Below are positions 20,601 through 31,700 of a DNA stretch of 64,000 nucleotides, piece by piece. The stretch comes from Yponomeuta sedellus. Its lineage: Eukaryota; Arthropoda; Insecta; Lepidoptera; Yponomeutidae. How positions within the stretch are numbered: the first letter of the stretch is position 1; each line of letters opens with the position of its first letter. Made by a program: the position numbers and the translations under genes. The stretch spans positions 22,702,181 to 22,766,180 of the forward strand of contig OW203721.1 of assembly GCA_934045075.1 (NCBI GenBank), read 5' to 3'. The notes beneath the pieces are model-generated. The model saw only the letters and a program-made list of their open reading frames with translations, made no database searches and was not told the origin of the DNA.

Positions 20601-21455
20601 TTTTTCATTAAATAAGCGAATTTGTTAGTAGGAATTTATTTATTTATTGATAGCCATTTGTTGCTATTGGCCTTTTTTGTAGCAGATATGCCGCAGTCAC
20701 AGTTTGTATCTACAAGTAACAAATCAAACAAGTAACAAATCGCCCGGCTTAATGACCGAGCGATTTGTTACTTGTTCTTCTACATCCGACTCTTTGTCAT
20801 TACTTTCCTCAGGTAATAGAAAAAGGTTTCTTTCCAGATCTGGTGTACATTCATCATCATCAGAAAATCCTTCATCTTCACTACATTCTGGAATTTCTAC
20901 TGCATGCGTTTGTTTCCTTACAACTAAAAATTTAATCACTAAAATATTTAAAAGTCCTGCTGAACTTTGTTGTTAGCCTGAATTTGTAAAAGTATAAATA
21001 TTTCAATTGGCTTTGACCAAAATTTGGTTGATCAAGGCTGGCCTGGATCCAAAAAATCAATAACTTAATACCTTTTTAATTTTGCTCCCATCTAATGAAC
21101 TAAAAAATATATTAACTAAAGTAAATTATGCATATTATGCGTATACACGTTAACATTTCAAACAAACGTTTAGATTTGTATAAATATTTGGCACTCCAGT
21201 CATGTGTGACACTAAGTTTACTGCTGTAGAGGAGATGGGAAATAACAGTAGTCAATAAAATTTACATTTTATTTATAACAAAAAAGTAATACTGAGAAAA
21301 AAAAATGTGTAGCTCATTTTTTCGTGGGAGTACCGTACCTATCACATTCAAAATGTGTTTAATTGCAAATTTAGACATAGTTGGTAACGTATTATTCACT
21401 TGAAAAATACAAGTAACGTTACGGTGAAATGCTGTGTAATGGCGTGCCTATGTAT
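20601..21455. other. No gene seen; left flank of LTR element 2
   Basis: Contains a palindrome (20727-20776) and AT-rich sequence. An acidic minus-strand ORF (20724-20939) overlaps the palindrome; I do not support it as a gene. Confidence 0.5.
20727..20776. repeat. Palindrome, 17-bp perfect arms
   Basis: Left arm AACAAGTAACAAATCGC (20727-20743), 16-nt spacer, exact complement at 20760-20776. Confidence 0.85.
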
Positions 21456-21590
21456 TGTCGTAATATGAAGAAATGTGTCAGGTGTCACTACTGTCACTGC
21501 GTAAACAAAGCTTGTCTATATTTTCCAATGTCTAATTCTTTTAGCTTATTAAAGCCTAATTAAAGGTTCTACTTCTTTCAATGTCCGACA
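21456..21590 (+). repeat. 5' LTR of element 2 (135 bp)
   Basis: Unusually short LTR. It holds a TATA-like CTATATTTTCC near 21516, about 22 bases before CTTTTAGCTTATTAAA (21538-21553). Confidence 0.93.
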
Positions 21591-21591
21591 A

Positions 21592-21607
21592 TTTAATAAG
21601 CTAAAAG
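21592..21607 (+). promoter_or_regulatory. Candidate self-priming primer-binding site
   Basis: TTTAATAAGCTAAAAG begins one base after the LTR and is the exact complement of 21538-21553 in the LTR. In Tf1/sushi-type elements the 5' end of the RNA folds onto such a site and is cut to serve as primer. The position (1 nt from the LTR) is where a primer site must be. No tRNA-like TGG start is present. Confidence 0.7.
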
Positions 21608-21620
21608 TTCTGAAGCAACC

Positions 21621-24600
21621 ATGGCTAATAAAGGAGATTCGGAAGTTCCACCAGTCCAGAACATATCACGGTTTTTAAGACCAGACCGATTTGAGACTGA
21701 CTCCAGCAGCGTCGGCTCTGAGTTAAAATGGAAACACTGGTACTACACCTTTAATAACTTCATATCTGCCGGATTTCCAAATTCCACTAACGAGGTAACC
21801 AAACTCATGTTACTCGCAAATCACCTATCGCCTACAGTTTTCTCATTGATATCGGAATGCCAGGACTTCAAAAGTGCCATTGTACAGTTAGAAAAATCGT
21901 ATGTGAAAACTAAAAACGAAGTACATGCGAGACACATACTAGCCACAAGAAGGCAGCACGAAGGTGAATCGGTTGATGAATACCTGCGTGAACTGAAAAA
22001 TCTATCGCAAAACTGTAACTTCAAAGCGTGCACAGCCGAGGAACATAAAAGTGAGTACATACGAGACGCGTTCATTCGAGGACTATCATCGAACGCTATC
22101 AGACAAAGGTTATTAGAGAACCTCACCTTAACGCTTGACGACGCACATAATCAAGCGTGCTCCCTAGAAATGGCCGAGAGGAATACAAAGTCTTACACTG
22201 AACCTCACATGAGCAATTATTCGGCTAATATCAGTCAAAACAATGAAACTCAAGCAAGACCTTCAACTAGTTCAGAGGGCATCGCCGTAGCCCTGCATCA
22301 AGCCTCTCACAAGAAATCGTGCTTTTTTTGCGGAAGCCCTACTCTGCACCCCCGATTTAAATGTCCAGCCTTCAAAGCCACTTGTCGGAAATGCGGAAAG
22401 AAAGGCCACTTCGCTAAAGTTTGTAGGAGCGACGGTAACATAAACTTCATGCTAGACGTTACACATAACAGTTCAGAAAACCTGATGGCGATAACCGCAG
22501 CAACGCCGGGCGCACTTTCAAAAGCAACAACTCCAATTACGATAAACGAGTATAGAGCAGAAGCACTCATAGATACGGGGAGTACATTGAGTTTTATCGA
22601 CAGCAATCTGGCAAGTACTCTGAAGCTCAAAAGAAAGCCTTGCAACCAATCTATAACTCTCGCATCCCACGACCACACATCTATTGTCAAAGGTATGTGC
22701 TATGCCACTCTCAAGATTCAGTCGCATGTTTACAAACAATTGCCTCTCCTGATCGTAAACAATCTTTGCGCTGACGTAATCATAGGGCATGACCTTTTAA
22801 AGGATCACGAGTCATTAATGCTGGAGTTTGGAGGCCCTAAAGAAGCTCTTAAAGTTTGTAGCGTTATGGCCGCTACTGTACCCGCCGTGTCTATCTTCAC
22901 AAATATGTCTCCAGACATAAGACCTATTGCCATCAAATCAAGAAATTACAAAAGAGATGATGAAGAGTTCATCAAAGCTGAAGTCACTAAACTCCTGGAA
23001 GACGGAGTGATAGAACCGAGCATATCACCGTGGAGAGCGCAAGTGCTAGTAACAGAAGGAGACGGCATTCACCGTAGGAGAATGGTAATAGATTATTCAT
23101 TAACTATAAATAAATATACGTTACTAGATGCCTATCCCCTACAGAAAATAGAGACTATCGTGGCAAAAGTTGCTAAGAACAACTTCTTCAGTCAAATCGA
23201 CCTGAAAAGCGCTTATCATCAAATAAAAATTCTAGAAAAGGAAATAATATACACAACATTCGAAGCTTGCAGGAAGCTTTACCAGTTTACAAGAATCCCT
23301 TTTGGCGTGACAAATGGCGTAGCTGCATTCCAAAGAGCGCTACAATACGTAATAGACACGGAGAAACTAACAGGAGTGTACGCCTACCTCGACGATATTA
23401 CAATTTGCGGCAAAGACAAGGTAGATCATGACGTTAATCTAGACAAATTCATGAAAGCTGTCGAAAAATACCAACTGACTATCAACAAAGAGAAAAGCTT
23501 GTTCTGTGTCGATTCTATCAATATACTAGGATATACAATCCAAAACAATGAAATCAAACCAGACAAGAACAGATTGGAACCCTTGGTAAATCTGCCACCG
23601 CCATCGGATCAAAAGGAACTTAGAAGAACACTCGGTATGTTTGCACACTACTCAAAATGGATTCACAACTTCTCTGAGAAAATCCACCCGCTGGTCATCA
23701 CTACATTCCCGCTTACAGAAGAAGCGACCTTAAGCTTCAACCGACTGAAACTAGATATAGCTGACTCTGTGTTGACTGCTATCGACGACCACGAAATGTT
23801 TACGGTAGAGACAGATGCTTCTGATCATTCCCTTGCTGCAACGCTAACACAAAAGAATAGACCAGTGGCATTTTTCTCAAGAACCCTGACAAACTCCGAA
23901 AAGCGGCAAAGTTCAATCGAAAAAGAAGCGTGTGCTATTGTCGAAGCTCTAAAAAAATGGCGGCACTATCTTATGGGCAGACACTTCCTCCTGATAACGG
24001 ACCAACGATCGGTTTCGTTTATGTTTGATCAGATACATAGCAACAAAATCAAAAATGAAAAAATTGAACGCTGGCGCCTTGAACTCTCATGCTATAAGTA
24101 CGACATTGTATACCGGCCAGGGAAAGAGAACATAGTAGCAGATGCACTTTCAAGAGTTTGTGCGAACGTAAATACTGATAAATTGTACAACCTTCACAAA
24201 CTACTTTGTCACCCTGGAGTTGTAAGAATGACTCATTGGGTGAGATCAAAGAATCTGCCTTACTCAATTTCTGACATTAAGACTATGACAGAAAACTGTG
24301 CGATCTGCGCTGAAGTAAAACCTCGTTTCTATAAATCACATGGAAGACTAATAAAAGCGACCGCCCCATTCGAGAGGCTGAGCATGGACTTCAAAGGACC
24401 GTTACCATCATCGGGAGCAAATAGATACATATTGACTATAATAGACGAATATTCGAGGTTCCCATTCGCTTATGCTTGTAAAGACGTGTCCTCCGGTACA
24501 GTCATAAAATGTCTAAGAGACTTGTTCCATGTATTTGGCACACCGAGCTACCTTCATTCCGATAGAGGAGGAGCATTCATCTCGGATGAAATAAAATCAT

Positions 24601-25223
24601 ACCTTACATCACAAGGAGTTGCGTGTAGCAGAACTACGCCTTACAATCCTAAAGGAAATGGCCAAGTCGAAAGACTAAACGGCACGTTATGGCGAACCAT
24701 ACAGTTATGTTTGCTGTCGAAACAAAGCCCCATAGAAAATTGGGAAAGCGTCTTGCCAGAATCCTTACACGCAATCAGATCTCTACTGTGCACGGCAACA
24801 AACGAAACGCCCCACGAACGGATGTTCCATCACCCTCGACGTACACTAAACGGCGAATCTCTCCCGTCCTGGTTGCTAGAGCCTGGACCTATCCTGTTAA
24901 AAAAAAACGTGAGAAACTCAAAGTACGACCCACTAGTAGAACAGGTTGAACTTCTCGAGTCAAATCCGTACTATTCGACAGTGCGAACCCCTGAAGGACG
25001 AGAGGCCAATGTGTCAAACAGGCATTTAGCGCCACTACCCGTATCGGAGAGCGACAGTGACAGCCTTTACGAAGACGCAACCGAAGACGCCGCTGAACCA
25101 AACGAACCAACACCGTCGGCCGCCACTGGATCGAACGAACCAGCGCCACCGGTGCCAGCCCCTCGTCGCTCGAACAGGATCAGACTACAGCCGGCGTACC
25201 TTCGTGATTATGACACCTCTTAA
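21621..25223 (+). CDS. gag-pol polyprotein of LTR element 2
   Basis: Single ORF of 1,200 codons from ATG 21621 (ACCATGG context), with no frameshift between gag and pol. Gag capsid-like region about residues 35-190. Two zinc fingers follow: CFFCGSPTLHPRFKC (about 233) and CRKCGKKGHFAKVC (254-267). Protease LIDTGSTLSF near 315. RT with IPFGVTNGVAAFQ and YLDD near 589. RNase H ETDASDHSLAATL near 730. Integrase zinc motif (LHKLLCHPGV near 857; CAICAEVK near 893) and DD35E: SMDFKG (about 923), HSDRGGAF (979), QVERLNG (1015). The acidic C-terminus is followed by a basic tail (RRSNRIRLQ). All key residues intact. Confidence 0.93.
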   Translation: MANKGDSEVPPVQNISRFLRPDRFETDSSSVGSELKWKHWYYTFNNFISAGFPNSTNEVTKLMLLANHLSPTVFSLISECQDFKSAIVQLEKSYVKTKNEVHARHILATRRQHEGESVDEYLRELKNLSQNCNFKACTAEEHKSEYIRDAFIRGLSSNAIRQRLLENLTLTLDDAHNQACSLEMAERNTKSYTEPHMSNYSANISQNNETQARPSTSSEGIAVALHQASHKKSCFFCGSPTLHPRFKCPAFKATCRKCGKKGHFAKVCRSDGNINFMLDVTHNSSENLMAITAATPGALSKATTPITINEYRAEALIDTGSTLSFIDSNLASTLKLKRKPCNQSITLASHDHTSIVKGMCYATLKIQSHVYKQLPLLIVNNLCADVIIGHDLLKDHESLMLEFGGPKEALKVCSVMAATVPAVSIFTNMSPDIRPIAIKSRNYKRDDEEFIKAEVTKLLEDGVIEPSISPWRAQVLVTEGDGIHRRRMVIDYSLTINKYTLLDAYPLQKIETIVAKVAKNNFFSQIDLKSAYHQIKILEKEIIYTTFEACRKLYQFTRIPFGVTNGVAAFQRALQYVIDTEKLTGVYAYLDDITICGKDKVDHDVNLDKFMKAVEKYQLTINKEKSLFCVDSINILGYTIQNNEIKPDKNRLEPLVNLPPPSDQKELRRTLGMFAHYSKWIHNFSEKIHPLVITTFPLTEEATLSFNRLKLDIADSVLTAIDDHEMFTVETDASDHSLAATLTQKNRPVAFFSRTLTNSEKRQSSIEKEACAIVEALKKWRHYLMGRHFLLITDQRSVSFMFDQIHSNKIKNEKIERWRLELSCYKYDIVYRPGKENIVADALSRVCANVNTDKLYNLHKLLCHPGVVRMTHWVRSKNLPYSISDIKTMTENCAICAEVKPRFYKSHGRLIKATAPFERLSMDFKGPLPSSGANRYILTIIDEYSRFPFAYACKDVSSGTVIKCLRDLFHVFGTPSYLHSDRGGAFISDEIKSYLTSQGVACSRTTPYNPKGNGQVERLNGTLWRTIQLCLLSKQSPIENWESVLPESLHAIRSLLCTATNETPHERMFHHPRRTLNGESLPSWLLEPGPILLKKNVRNSKYDPLVEQVELLESNPYYSTVRTPEGREANVSNRHLAPLPVSESDSDSLYEDATEDAAEPNEPTPSAATGSNEPAPPVPAPRRSNRIRLQPAYLRDYDTS

Positions 25224-25239
25224 ACATAGAGGGGGTGAA

Positions 25240-25374
25240 TGTCGTAATATGAAGAAATGTATCAGGTGTCACTACTGTCACTGCGTAAACAAAGCTTGTC
25301 TATATTTTCCAATGTCTAATTCTTTTAGCTTATTAAAGCCTAATTAAAGGTTCTACTTCTTTCAATGTCCGACA
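25240..25374 (+). repeat. 3' LTR of element 2 (135 bp)
   Basis: Preceded by GAGGGGGTGAA, followed by the TGTAT duplication. One difference from the 5' LTR. Confidence 0.93.
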
Positions 25375-25643
25375 TGTATATGATTTTAACACTTTTCTCA
25401 GTTTAATATCTGCAATGAGTGTAGGTACGGTACGTCATGCCTATTTCTTTGTGAAATGGATTTTACAATATAGGCCTCGATTTTTTTTTCGTCGTTTATC
25501 AATCTTGTGCATTGCTTGTCCGCATCAGTTATAATAATTGAATAATGATTATTTCCTAATGAACCGCAGTTTGTATAGATGCATTACGCTGTAAATATTC
25601 CACTGTACACCACTATTTCAAATTACACAGTAAAAAACTACAT
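25375..25643. other. No gene seen
   Basis: AT-rich sequence between element 2 and the 139-bp repeats. Confidence 0.5.
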
Positions 25644-26060
25644 CAGCCTTATTCCAAAACGCGGTCTAAATTTAGTACTGGGATTGTTACCAGGTTTAAA
25701 CCATAGACCAAGTAAAATGTTATTACAAAACGAAGTTTATCGCTACGTCATGGATTAACTATGGTACTAAACTTAAACTTCTCAGCCTTATTCCAAAACG
25801 CGGTCTAAATTTAGTACTGGGATTGTTACCAGGTTTAAACCATAGACCAAGTAAAATGTTATTACAAAACGAAGTTTATCGCTACGTCATGGATTAACTA
25901 TGGTACTAAACTTAAACTTCTCAGCCTTATTCCAAAACGCGGTCTAAATTTAGTACTGGGATTGTTACCAGGTTTAAACCATAGACCAAGTAAAATGTTA
26001 TTACAAAACGAAGTTTATCGCTACGTCAAGGACTATCTATGGTACTAAAGTTAAACTTCT
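25644..26060. repeat. 139-bp tandem repeat, three units
   Basis: Units start CAGCCTTATTCCAAAACGCG at 25644, 25783 and 25922, an exact 139-bp period. Units 1 and 2 look identical; unit 3 diverges at its end (AAGGACTATC). A fourth unit lies at 26838-26976, beyond a Harbinger-like interior. The unit's start matches the complement of the element's far end, suggesting the unit is an element terminus. Confidence 0.9.
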
Positions 26061-26837
26061 GATACCCCTAGTTTATCTATGGACTAACCTCCAAGTTGAC
26101 GTTTGAATTTGTTTGGTTTTGTGTGTGTGATAGATTGCAATAAATAATTGATATTATGGACGCCACTGATATGATGGATTTCGATGATTTGGACGATTAG
26201 GCCATGATTTGGACTTCGTCATCGTGTGAATCCCTTCAAATTAAGTGACGAAGATTTTCGATACAAATATAGGTTCACGTTTTTCTTCAAATGTTCCATT
26301 TTATTATTATAATAATCAACAACGAAACCGCCCAAAGTTTAAAAATTAACCTATAAAAATTAACATTACCTATTCCCAGTATGAAACTATCAGAAAATTT
26401 TTGACGTCTCGGATTGGCGCGCGCGCGCTCGAATATTTCACTCCATTTCACACGAGAGTAGCCATTTGATTATAAAAACGCTTCAATAACAATATAATAA
26501 TTAATAGTGCTCATTTTAGTTAGATTGGAACCTAAACAAAGAACAATTTACGATGTATAGGTATTTTAAACGCAATAATGAATATTTTTGCGTTTAAAAT
26601 GTGAAGATTATATCCATTTAGTGAAACGGAACGCAGCATTGAATGAACGTTGAATGAACGAATCAGTGAATATTATTTGAACCATGGCTGATCTCTGGTT
26701 TAACTGATCCTCGAATAGTCTTCTATTTGTAATAACGACACACATTTGATCTGGGTCTAACTTTGATACCGTAACAATCCTAGATCTTTTAGTCTTGGTT
26801 TAAACCAGGACTTATTCAGGTTTTTATAATAAGGCGG
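26061..26837 (+). mobile_element. PIF/Harbinger transposon remnant
   Basis: Near 26158 a plus-strand reading begins MDATDMMDFDDLDD and stops. Further on (about 26229) comes VNPFKLSDEDFRYKYRFT, the motif typical of the start of Harbinger/HARBI1-like transposases (N-P-F-x-L-x-D-x-x-F). The rest of the transposase is missing. The right end (ATAATAAGGCGGC) is complementary to the start of the flanking 139-bp units. Internally deleted and inactive. Confidence 0.55.
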
Positions 26838-26976
26838 CAGCCTTATTCCAAAACGCGGTCTAAATTTAGTACTGGGATTGTTACCAGGTTTAAACCATAG
26901 ACCAAGTAAAATGTTATTACAAAACGAAGTTTATCGCTACGTCATGGATTAACTATGGTACTAAACTTAAACTTCT
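26838..26976. repeat. Fourth copy of the 139-bp unit
   Basis: Nearly identical to units 1 and 2, in the same orientation, on the far side of the Harbinger remnant. Confidence 0.9.
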
Positions 26977-27455
26977 ATATTTAGATAGTTAAATACTACA
27001 AAAATAAAAACGTAAAAAACATTTCGTTAAATACCCAAATTACACAACACATCATAAGCAAACAAATGATAAAGATAAAGCAAACTTCGGTCACTTGTCG
27101 GTCAAGTCTCAGTGGCGACATCTGTAAATAGTTTGAAGTTTCATAAACATAGATGACGTTTGCGGGGTCTGCTAATACTTGTTACGAGAACCATATTGAG
27201 AGACAAGACAACACTACTGAAAACAAAAAAGTAACAGTGCTGCCAACATGAAAAATGTACCAATAAGTAATACTTTAATCTGTGTCAGAACTCTAAAAAA
27301 ATTTACACCAAACTGCCGAAATGTAAAAATATTGCAAAAAATAATAAAATTTATCATGTTGTATTACAGTTTTTGGCAAAGTACGCCTTACAAAATATGA
27401 TGTTCCTCAGTGAAAAGTTAATTTACAAATAGTAATAGAGCTGCTTTTATGCATA
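26977..27455 (+). other. Upstream region of the CEP350-like gene
   Basis: No ORF or named repeat. The promoter and 5'UTR of the gene presumably lie here, but I see no clear TATA box or initiator. Confidence 0.4.
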
Positions 27456-27612
27456 ATGGATGCGGAGGCTTCGTCAGGGGCCGTCAATGTTAACAATATT
27501 GAGCTGTATTATCTCAAATTCAGCGACGCAGAATTCCCCACGCCTTATAAACAACAGAGAGGCTCCGTCATCAAGTACACCAAGATCCCCGACTACGACT
27601 TCGAGTCTCGGG
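27456..27612 (+). CDS. CEP350-like exon 1
   Basis: Starts MDAEASSGAVNVNNIELYYL. The ATG is in ATAATGG. Donor CGGG|gtaagt, phase 1. Confidence 0.7.
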
Positions 27613-28750
27613 GTAAGTGGTTTGGCGTTTTGTTTCGAAGGACTTGTCAATTTCTCCACTGCGATTTAGCAGCGCAGTACCCTAGAGTCGCCACAAATCG
27701 AGTTGATTGAGTACTGGGCGTTGTTGCAGCGTCATGGGGTCGTAATAATTACACACTACCGCCGCGGTTGCGCCGCATCATCAGCCTGGACGACCCTGTA
27801 CTACAGTCCACCCGCTCGATGAAGGCCAACATCGCCGAGCATAGGCCGCCGACCGCTAGGAACCAGCGAAAAATTGTCCCCATCACTGAAGTGGAGGAGA
27901 CTGATAAGTTGGCACCTAGAAGCGGTAAATGTTTGGGATAATAATGACGTCCTCGCACCACACACCACACACAGACACACACACACACTTGACTTGTCCT
28001 CGTCGCAAACTATAATGCATGTGAAATTTTAGCCAGAAACCCAGACTGATTTGTGCTTATACAAGAATCAAATCCACAGCCACTGTCTTGCTAATTGTTA
28101 ATTGAATGTGTAGAAAACTATAGAATCTGTTAAACATTCTTCGGAGGTTTATACCCAGCTTGAAAATAAAACTTGGTTACTTGTATCCATCCAAATTCTT
28201 TGGTATCCACCCTCATTTCTCACTTCCATCCCTTTGTAACCTTTTCAAAGGTGTAATTTTAGTGTTGGTCAAGGTTGATGTTAATTAAATGCTGGGATGT
28301 GCTGAGAGCCCACACTATAAATTTTCCTAACAATAAAAGGAATCAGTTGTTAATCTTTTTTGTGCTGATTTAGTTTTTAATGTTACTGATATAGTCTTCC
28401 AATTTTAGGATTTGTAAAATTTTTTTAACCATTTAAGATCTGCTTTCATTTCTTAGCTTGAATCAGAGAGACTTGTTTTTTAAAATGTGACAGGCTAGCC
28501 TAACCTAAATGACTATTCCCATGGTTTCTAAATTCAATAAAAGTTTCTAGACCTCATGATGAGGGATCCATCTCTTGTTACAGGCAGAACTTCAGAGCGA
28601 GGTTCGCCGGCCAAGGCAAACAGACCTGGGCTACAGTCTCACCGTGCAATCCAAGTATCAGTCTACAAAGACTCTGCTGTTGGGAATACTGTATCCAAAA
28701 TTTCATCAAAAAGTAAGTTTATCTTGACAAGCTCTTCCTTGCTCACACAT

Positions 28751-28783
<33 letters not shown>

Positions 28784-31700
28784 CACAAAGATGCCATCTA
28801 TTTTGACATGCATTTATAATCTACTATTTCTAAGTTAGTTTTAGTTGCATAGTTACTTAAATTACATTGGCAGGATTTGATGTTGGTTTTAATCCTACCT
28901 AAACTTAGCGATAACAATAAATAAAAGTAAACCAATATTTGTGCTCTTTAGGTTTTTATTAATTTTACTGTACTGTAGCCTCAGACCATATTAATGATGG
29001 AAGCTGATATCTATATTACAGACCTAGTCTAGCTTAGATAAGAGCTGTAACTTTACTTCTCGAACCTCAACTACATAACATCTTCATAGATATTTTAAAT
29101 TTAAGAAAAACACTGTAAAAGCTATGTAAAACGTATCTTCTTCTGCCAAATAAAATTTCATTTCATTGCTGGCTGATACACACAGGGTATCCTAGTGTGG
29201 GGCCAGAAGCAATATAGGTGCCTGAATGTCAATGTTATATTATACCTTGTGTGAATTAGAAATTTTGAATTTCATAGTCACCTTGCATTTATATTGGGGC
29301 TTTATCTCATTAGTGGCAAGGTCAGGTATCATGTGCACATGTGGACTTTGGAGTTGAAGGGTACCATTAGGACACTATTAATGTGGCATCAACACAATAA
29401 TATGTCTGTTCACCTGTCTGTCTGTGTAACCTAAAAGGCTTCTTTCGATCATAATAATGGTGTCAAACCCCTTTGGGTCATCTAGCTCTTTAGCTAAATC
29501 AAATCAAGGGGTTGATTTGATGCGGTACTGCTGGGGCACAGGTTTCTTCCTGCATCACAGGAAGGTTAGGCCATACTCCGCCATGGGGGCCAAGTCCGGG
29601 TTGGTGGAGGATTGTAAGACACTGGCGCGCTTTATTGTCAGAAGTTAACAAGGCGCCCACAAGGCCTCTGACATGGCTTAACATCTGACATTACATGACG
29701 GCCGGCACCACCGGTTTAACGTGCCGCGCTCGGAAAAAATGCCACTAGCGGCAGTCACGGGATCACACACACATCCAGCACCTGACCGTGCCTGCTTTTG
29801 CTTAACCCGTACCACTAGGCCACGAGCGCTTCATACAACACCACACTGACCAGCCCTCCTATTAAATGAGTAATTATTAACTGTAATATTGTAAATTGGA
29901 CTACCTGCTAAGCCTCCAAAACTTAGGTTAGTTGTTAGACAATACTAAGCTGCAGTAAGCTCGCCTATGTGCATGTGTCAAGATAGAGGTTTTATGCCAC
30001 TATCGTGTAGCGGCAACTCGCTTACACGCGGTGAAATAAAGCAATATGGCGTTTAATAATGGGATATTTTTTTTTTATCGTAACATTGTGCTCCCTTAGC
30101 CGAACCTACCGCCTTGCCTGAATCTCTGCGGCCAAACTTTTTTTCATGTATTTCCAGAGCGCGCACAACATTGCTTTTGCGAAAAATATGTCAAGCCTCA
30201 TGACGCCTTCGACATGAAGCCTTTGGACATCACGTGGTCCAAATACTGCATTTTTTTGAACCGACGATAGCGAAAGCGTTTTTGCCTACCTAAACCAGCG
30301 AAATTGCTTGCGAAAGCGTCTATTTTAGGACTACACTTCCTTATAATTCACTCAGACATTTTGTAATTTCAGCTGCTTGCGAAAGAGTTTTAGGAAGCTA
30401 TTATAACTTTTCAATGCTTGTGAAGTCCCGCAAAGTTCCTAGGGTTAAATAAAAAAACATTGTTACGAACGAGGAAACAAGATTGCCTCAAGTGTTCCTG
30501 CTTTAATTTTCTTGAATTTGCCAATACGCTGTGGGCAAGTGTCGTAATTAAACTTATACCCTCTCTCTATCGCTAAGACCTTTGATGTGGATCAAAGGTT
30601 TTCTCTTAGACATGGTACAAGTATGTAGGCTGCACTAGAATAGAATAGAAAATATTTATTTGTCTTCAAGCGAAATAAGAAAAAAACAATCACTTATACT
30701 AGGCATTAATGACAATTTAAAGAGACATTTATTTAACAGCATATAGATTACAAATGAAGACAAAAAAGTCTGTGCCTCGGCTTGTAACTAATGTGCACCA
30801 GTGTGCAACTAGTTGCCGATTTTCAGGCAAGGCCTTTTGTTAAAGTAAACTAAAGCATTTGTGACATTTTCCAGATTCATCCAGATACTCAGACTCCGGT
30901 GCCAAACTAATTAAGAGTAACAAGAGCGATGTGAATCTATCCCGGGTGAATAGCAAGGGCAAATGCTCGCTGGCGCGGTCACCTCTCAACCTGGACAATG
31001 TCAAAAGTCGATACATGGGTGACGCCAAAGGTTCGTACCCTCTTGGACTGTGCTCTCAGCAATTCCTGAAGAAAATTTAGTTAGTTAGACCTGGGGGCCG
31101 ATTCTCGCCCATGCGAATTGAAAGCGTAGACGCAATATTCGAAGGATTAGACATTTGACGCATAAAATAGTAGATTGTTAAACGAGGGTGGAAAGAATTA
31201 ATTCCCGAGGTAGGTATTTAGATGCCCGAGCGCAGCGAGGCCGGCTATAGTCCGAGTAGAAATTGATTCTTTCTTTGACCCGTGTTAAACACTACTTTTC
31301 ATTTCGAATAAAAAAAAAATAAAAACTCATTTTTAATATTCAAATATTATCATAAAAGATACAGTGCGTTCATATTAACTTGACGCGTGAGAGAATTGGT
31401 AACAAGGACATAACATGTGAATTAGCTTTTGGACTTAATCGGAACATGGTAAAACAAGCCCTCAATCCTTTTATTTTCCTCAAGTAATGGGAATGATTTC
31501 TTATTTAACATGGTAACAGTAAACATCTCAGTGCTACCAATTCTCTCACGCGTCAAGTTAATGTGAACGCACTATAACACCAATTTTTTTGAATTCCGTC
31601 ACAGATACATATACCAACAGATTAGTATCCCGCCAATTTATGTCGAGTTTATAAATTTTAAATATGGAACTCACCGCGTAATCGTTGCGGCTTATTTCGT

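Larger units (their letters stand above)
21456..25374 (+). mobile_element. Complete compact Ty3/gypsy retrotransposon (element 2), candidate self-primer
   Basis: 3,919 bp flanked by a 5-bp TGTAT duplication (21451-21455, 25375-25379). Two 135-bp LTRs start TGTCGTAATATG and end TGTCCGACA, with one difference (GTGTCAGG vs GTATCAGG). One intact gag-pol ORF. Purine tract ATAGAGGGGGTGAA before the 3' LTR. The site just after the 5' LTR does not resemble a tRNA 3' end but is a 16-nt perfect complement of 21538-21553 inside the LTR. ORF organisation and RT/IN sequence are of the K02A2.6/Mag-like kind. Confidence 0.95.

Noticed and set aside
20724..20939. Acidic minus-strand ORF (IPECSEDEGFSDDDECTPD), possible transposase N-terminus
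   Set aside because: 71 codons with no downstream domain, overlapping a palindrome. Acidic composition alone does not identify piggyBac or anything else.
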